Source: CAYFUT01 sp964346395 | GTDB lineage: Bacteria; Bacillota; Halanaerobiia; Halobacteroidales; Halobacteroidaceae | Length of the DNA: 16,086 nucleotides | Direction: 5' to 3' | NCBI GenBank assembly: GCA_964346395.1 | Contig: CAYFUT010000058.1 | Span: 1-16,086, forward strand | Shown: positions 12,607-16,086 of the stretch, piece after piece | Layout: each line of letters opens with the position of its first letter | Numbering within the stretch: the stretch's first letter is position 1 | Program-made: the position numbers and the translations under genes | The notes under the pieces: model-generated | Database searches by the model: none | What the model saw: only the letters and a program-made list of their open reading frames with translations | What the model was told of the DNA's origin: nothing

Positions 12607-14520
12607 TTATCCTTTATTGGCTATTTCTTTTTTAATATCTGCTTTAAACTTATCTAATTCACAGCTTCCCAAATCTCCTTCTCGTCGATGACGAACTGAT
12701 ACAGTTTCTGCTTCAACTTCATCATCACCCACAATTAACATATACGGTACCTGCTGTACTTGCGCTTCTCTTATTTTATAACCTACCTTTTCCTGCCGGG
12801 CGTCAACTTCCACCCTTAAATCTGCTTCTTCCAGCTCTTCTTTAATTTGATAAGCATAATCTAAATGATTATCGGTAATCGGAATTATTTCTGTCTGCAC
12901 CGGCGCCAGCCAAGTAGGAAAAGCTCCAGCATAATGCTCAATTAAAATACCAATAAATCGCTCTAAACTACCAAAAATGGCTCGATGAATCATTACTGGA
13001 CGGTGTTCTTCTCCATCTTCTCCTACATAAGTAAGGTCAAACCGCTCCGGCATCTGAAAATCAAGTTGAATAGTACCGCACTGCCAGGTACGCCCTAAAC
13101 AGTCTTCTAAATTAAAGTCAATCTTGGGGCCGTAAAAAGCACCGTCTCCTTCATTAACTACATAGTCCAAATCATTATCAAGAATAGCCTGCTTTAAAGC
13201 ACCAGTAGCCCGATCCCATAATTCATCTGAGCCCATAGCTTTATCTGGTTTAGTACTCAATTCTACACTATAATCAAAATCAAAAGCACCATATAAAGTG
13301 TCTACCAATTCAATAACTCCGTTCAATTCCTCTTCAATTTGATCCGGCAGACAATAAATATGAGCATCATCTTGAGTAAAAGCTCTTACCCGCATCAAAC
13401 CGTGTAAAGTGCCTGACCGTTCATGCCGGTGAACTAAACCCAATTCTCCCATCCGAATCGGAAAATCTCGATAGCTGTGCATCTTATCTTTATAGACCAA
13501 AATACCGCCGGGACAGTTCATCGGCTTAACAGCATGTTCTTGATCATCAATTTCTGTAAAATACATATTATCTTTATAATGATCCCAGTGGCCGGACTGC
13601 TTCCACAGCTGCTGATCCATAATAATCGGCGTCTTAATTTCTTTATAGCCTGCTTTTCTATGTTCTTCTTTCCAAAAGTCAACTAATTGATTCCTAACTA
13701 CCATTCCCTTAGGATGAAAGAACGGAAATCCCTTTCCTTCTTCCTGCAGGCTGAATAAATCAAGCTCTTGACCTAATTTTCTATGATCTCGTTTCTTAGC
13801 TTCTTCCAGCATTTCTAAATGTTCTTCTAGCTCTTCTTGCTTAGCAAAAGCAGTAGCATAAATCCGCTGCAGCATTTCATTATCTTCATCTCCATGCCAG
13901 TAAGCTCCCGCGACATTCAGTAATTTCACACCATTGGCTTTTAACTTTCCTGTAGACGGCAGATGAGGCCCGCGGCACAAATCCATAAATTCTCCCTGCT
14001 GATAAAAACTGACTACTTCATCTTCTAATTCCTCAATCAGCTCTATTTTATATTCTTCGCCCCGCTCCTTCATTTTAGCAATAGCTTCTTCCTTCGGAAG
14101 TTCCAACCGCTCAATTTCATAGTCTTCAGCAATAATTTCTTTCATTTCTGCTTCAATATCCTCAAAAGCATTCTCCGAGAGTTTTTCCTCTAAATCAAAA
14201 TCATAATAAAATCCGTCCTCAATAGTTGGCCCGATAGCCAACTGCACATCATCATATAGCCGCTTCACTGCCTGCGCCATTACATGAGCCGCAGTATGGC
14301 GGTAAACATCAAGTCCTTCTTCACTATCAATCGTAATGATCTCTAATTCTACATCTTCCTTAATGTCATAACTTAAATCAGCATCTACCCCATCAATTCT
14401 ACCTGCTACAGCCGCCTTTCCCAATCGAGGGCCAATATCAAATGCTACTTCCTTAATAGTAATCCCTGCTTCATATTCCAAATCTGATCCATCCGGTAGA
14501 GTTACTTTAATTTGACTCAT
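12607..14520 (-). CDS. thrS: Threonyl-tRNA synthetase
   Basis: Class II synthetase charging tRNA-Thr, full length at 637 aa. Domains in order: TGS (1-62); editing domain that removes mis-attached serine, with HTAAH (about 74-78) and the partner CRGPH; catalytic core (about 240-530) with KPMNCPGG, HRHERSGTLHGLMRVRAFTQ, DDAH and motif 3 (MIHRAIFGSLERFIGI); then a C-terminal anticodon-binding domain (about 535-637). Zinc ligands are expected from the Cys in NCPGG and two core His residues. The ATG has AAGGAGG at good spacing. Preceded by a threonine T-box with a consensus promoter, and followed within 4 nt by a long-hairpin repeat. Very acidic composition in the editing domain. Confidence 0.98.
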   Translation of the reverse strand: MSQIKVTLPDGSDLEYEAGITIKEVAFDIGPRLGKAAVAGRIDGVDADLSYDIKEDVELEIITIDSEEGLDVYRHTAAHVMAQAVKRLYDDVQLAIGPTIEDGFYYDFDLEEKLSENAFEDIEAEMKEIIAEDYEIERLELPKEEAIAKMKERGEEYKIELIEELEDEVVSFYQQGEFMDLCRGPHLPSTGKLKANGVKLLNVAGAYWHGDEDNEMLQRIYATAFAKQEELEEHLEMLEEAKKRDHRKLGQELDLFSLQEEGKGFPFFHPKGMVVRNQLVDFWKEEHRKAGYKEIKTPIIMDQQLWKQSGHWDHYKDNMYFTEIDDQEHAVKPMNCPGGILVYKDKMHSYRDFPIRMGELGLVHRHERSGTLHGLMRVRAFTQDDAHIYCLPDQIEEELNGVIELVDTLYGAFDFDYSVELSTKPDKAMGSDELWDRATGALKQAILDNDLDYVVNEGDGAFYGPKIDFNLEDCLGRTWQCGTIQLDFQMPERFDLTYVGEDGEEHRPVMIHRAIFGSLERFIGILIEHYAGAFPTWLAPVQTEIIPITDNHLDYAYQIKEELEEADLRVEVDARQEKVGYKIREAQVQQVPYMLIVGDDEVEAETVSVRHRREGDLGSCELDKFKADIKKEIANKG

Positions 14521-14588
14521 TTTACTATATCCTCCTTATTTTTAATTTAATTTTTTGATTATTCATTGTTTATTTTTCTTTTTCCATT

Positions 14589-14623
14589 AAAAAAACCCCC
14601 ATCTCTAAACTTAGAGACGGAGG
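14589..14623 (-). terminator. Conditional terminator of the threonine T-box
   Basis: Minus-strand CCTCCGTCTCTAA paired with TTAGAGATGGGGG (G-U pairs tolerated), followed by seven T residues. Confidence 0.92.
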
Positions 14624-14850
14624 ATCCGCGATCCCACTCTAATTAAATCTATTATAAATAATAGATTCCTCTTTAAGATAACGGTCTACTGCCGGGCTCC
14701 CATACTTGCACTCAGCGTTCAGGTGCCAACTCGGAGGGGGTTTTCAGTTACTCTGCCTAGAGAGATTTCCAGCTTATAATCTCTCTTCCCTGGTCAGGCA
14801 AAATATAACCTACTCGTCCTCGTCAACGTTATTGAGCATTATCCAGTTTT
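14589..14850 (-). ncRNA. T-box leader, threonine type (specifier ACC)
   Basis: tRNA-Thr-sensing leader of thrS. The 5' part has GACGAGGACGAGTAGG. The specifier region reads CTGAAAACCCCCTCCGAG, placing ACC (Thr) at 14739-14741 in the same context that other T-boxes use for their codon. The T-box is GAGTGGGATCGCGG (14626-14639), a variant of the usual GGTGGNACCGCGG. Its AGAG can pair with the later CTCT of the terminator arm, replacing the usual AGGG/CCCT pair. The specifier fits the downstream gene. Confidence 0.9.
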
Positions 14851-14860
14851 CTTACCTATA

Positions 14861-14889
14861 ATTATACTTTTCCCTTCCGGTAATGTCAA
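14861..14889 (-). promoter_or_regulatory. Consensus promoter of thrS
   Basis: Minus-strand TTGACA (14884-14889) and TATAAT (14861-14866), both perfect, 17 bp apart. It starts the T-box transcript near 14854. The -35 box lies just downstream of the ytxC-like stop codon. Confidence 0.92.
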
Positions 14890-14904
14890 GCCAATTTTCT
14901 ATTT

Positions 14905-15780
14905 TCACTGCTGATACTTATTATTTTTACAATACTTACACCCCATACACATAGACACTCGATCCTCAAATATATTTTTTAATATTTCTACTACTGACTT
15001 AGGGTTTTTAAAATGTAAAATAACTTCCTGAGACCCAAGGCTGATTAAAGCACTAATCAGTTTATCTTCAGTGGCAATCATCTGTGTTCCTTCCTTTAAA
15101 TATTCGTCTAGCCGATCACTTTTTATCTGTACTCCACTTTCATCTAACAATTGAAAATTATTATTTTCCGTCCTTATTACATTGACTATTTGATGCTGGT
15201 CTCCATCTTCATCTATCATATCTTCCAGTAAATCAATAAATTTCTGATATTCCTGCTCAATTAAATATTCATCTACTGCTTCTTCTACTGCTAACTTCAA
15301 ATCAGCTAAATAATTTTTTAATCTAAACTCAGCAAATCCTTCTAAATTAATCCTGGTTTCTTCCGTCAGATAATTAAGAACTTTATTAGCTACTTGATTT
15401 TTCCTCCGCAAAGTAGCAGTCAAATCAGAAGAAGTTAGCCTATTCATAGAATTTAACCTTTCATAAGCAAACTGCAAAATTTTTTCTCGTTCCTCTGGAG
15501 AAAACTCCCGATAATTAGTTCGTAGAAACCGAGTCATTTCTTTTTCTTCCACTTGATTAATTATGATATCTGAAACAGCATTAGCAATATACTCTTTAAC
15601 TAATGCCCATAATTCTTCTTCTTCCGGCTTTAACTTAAAGACAAAAGTTGTTTTTTCTTCCCGACAATATTCATCAAACTGAACCTTTAAGCCTTCCTGC
15701 CGCAGCATATCTAATTCAAATTGGAACCTATTCTTTAAAGCTTCTCTATAATTGCTAGTTTCCAGTTCAATTGCTTTCAT
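14905..15780 (-). CDS. YtxC-like putative sporulation protein
   Basis: Soluble protein of 291 aa with no signal peptide or membrane helix. Long, charged helical stretches run through the middle (REFSPEEREKILQFAYERL, LKNYLADLKLAVEEAVDEYL). It ends in a Cys cluster (CMGCKYCKNN) preceded by FEDRVSMC. Length, the C-terminal pattern and above all the position directly upstream of thrS match the YtxC family of spore-forming Firmicutes. The biochemical role of that family is unknown. The ATG has AAGGGGGGAG before it. The Cys pattern could bind metal. Confidence in the family name is moderate; that it is a real gene is near certain. Confidence 0.8.
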   Translation of the reverse strand: MKAIELETSNYREALKNRFQFELDMLRQEGLKVQFDEYCREEKTTFVFKLKPEEEELWALVKEYIANAVSDIIINQVEEKEMTRFLRTNYREFSPEEREKILQFAYERLNSMNRLTSSDLTATLRRKNQVANKVLNYLTEETRINLEGFAEFRLKNYLADLKLAVEEAVDEYLIEQEYQKFIDLLEDMIDEDGDQHQIVNVIRTENNNFQLLDESGVQIKSDRLDEYLKEGTQMIATEDKLISALISLGSQEVILHFKNPKSVVEILKNIFEDRVSMCMGCKYCKNNKYQQ

Positions 15781-15815
15781 GCCAATACTTCTCCCCCCTT
15801 AACCCTGCTTATACT

Positions 15816-15845
15816 ATTATATGAAAGTTAACTTCTGTCTATGAA
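15816..15845 (-). promoter_or_regulatory. Likely promoter of the ytxC-like gene
   Basis: Minus-strand TATAAT (15816-15821) with a weak -35-like TTCATA (15840-15845) at 18 bp, about 35 nt upstream of the ATG. The perfect -10 is the main support. A sporulation sigma factor cannot be judged. Confidence 0.45.
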
Positions 15846-15883
15846 AAAATTGTTAAATTTTTACGGAAGATAATATTACCCCT

Positions 15884-15932
15884 GCAAAAAATAATTTAAG
15901 GATCTGACTAATATTAGTCAGATCCTTAAATT
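15884..15932 (-). terminator. Terminator of the tRNA operon
   Basis: A perfect 40 bp palindrome (15893-15932; half AATTTAAGGATCTGACTAAT) followed on the minus strand by ATTATTTTTTGC. It lies 22 nt after the tRNA-Val gene and ahead of the ytxC-like gene. Confidence 0.9.
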
Positions 15933-15954
15933 AACATTAATAACGTTTATAAGT

Positions 15955-16030
<76 letters not shown>

Positions 16031-16033
16031 ATA

Positions 16034-16086
16034 TGGTGCCGGGGGTCGGATTCGAACCGACACGGGCGCAAAGGGCCCACCGGATT
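16034..16086 (-). tRNA. tRNA-Leu, 3' part only (cut by window edge)
   Basis: Visible on the minus strand: the anticodon-stem 3' strand TCCGG, a long variable arm GGGCCCTTTGCGCCC, the T-arm GTCGG TTCGAAT CCGAC, acceptor CCCCGGC and encoded CCA. A long variable arm with discriminator A fits Leu; Ser normally has G. The anticodon lies outside the window. Confidence 0.88.

Noticed and set aside
13477..13686. Plus-strand open frame of 69 codons opposite thrS
   Set aside because: Antisense shadow of a highly conserved catalytic region with no start signal.

Overview
The window reads as a draft chromosomal segment of an AT-rich, low-GC Gram-positive anaerobe. Every gene I can support lies on the minus strand. 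My best guess at the source is a halophilic member of Halanaerobiales, perhaps Halobacteroidaceae. This is inference from the acidic, Glu/Asp-rich proteins, the doubled Trk/Ktr potassium uptake genes, and a ytxC-like gene of spore-formers; no 16S or other marker is present to settle it. Three runs of exactly 100 N (7632-7731, 10484-10583, 12497-12596) mark scaffold joins, and all three fall in hairpin-forming repeats.

In transcription order (right to left): two tRNAs (Leu, cut by the window edge, and Val) end at a strong palindromic terminator. A ytxC-like gene follows, then thrS behind a threonine T-box. Next is infC-rpmI-rplT behind an L20-type attenuator leader, with infC starting at a rare ATT codon. 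A c-di-AMP (ydaO-yuaA) riboswitch with its own consensus promoter and terminator precedes trkH(ktrB)-trkA(ktrA). A long gene-free stretch of giant imperfect palindromes follows, then a second trkH(ktrB) and a 1-phosphofructokinase-type gene. Last come a TrmH/SpoU-family rRNA methyltransferase (ysgA-like) and pheS-pheT behind a phenylalanine T-box. At the extreme left a terminator and a promoter point to an unseen next gene.

The window is rich in RNA control: two T-boxes sense uncharged tRNA, a ribosomal-protein leader controls the IF3-L35-L20 operon, and a second-messenger riboswitch ties potassium uptake to c-di-AMP. KtrA-type RCK proteins are also known c-di-AMP targets, so K+ uptake is probably controlled at both RNA and protein level.

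The least ordinary content is between genes. One family of ~200 bp imperfect palindromes occurs twice (7438-7795 and 12289-12602). The two copies share a core and loop, and their arms differ by paired changes. The first copy is joined to two more palindromes in an array bounded by 18 bp inverted ends. A second family of TTGAG/CTGAG-rich hairpins appears after pheT, after the methyltransferase gene, and inside the riboswitch. The gap at 7632-7731 is almost certainly artificial, because an identical 55 bp sequence lies on both sides of it.
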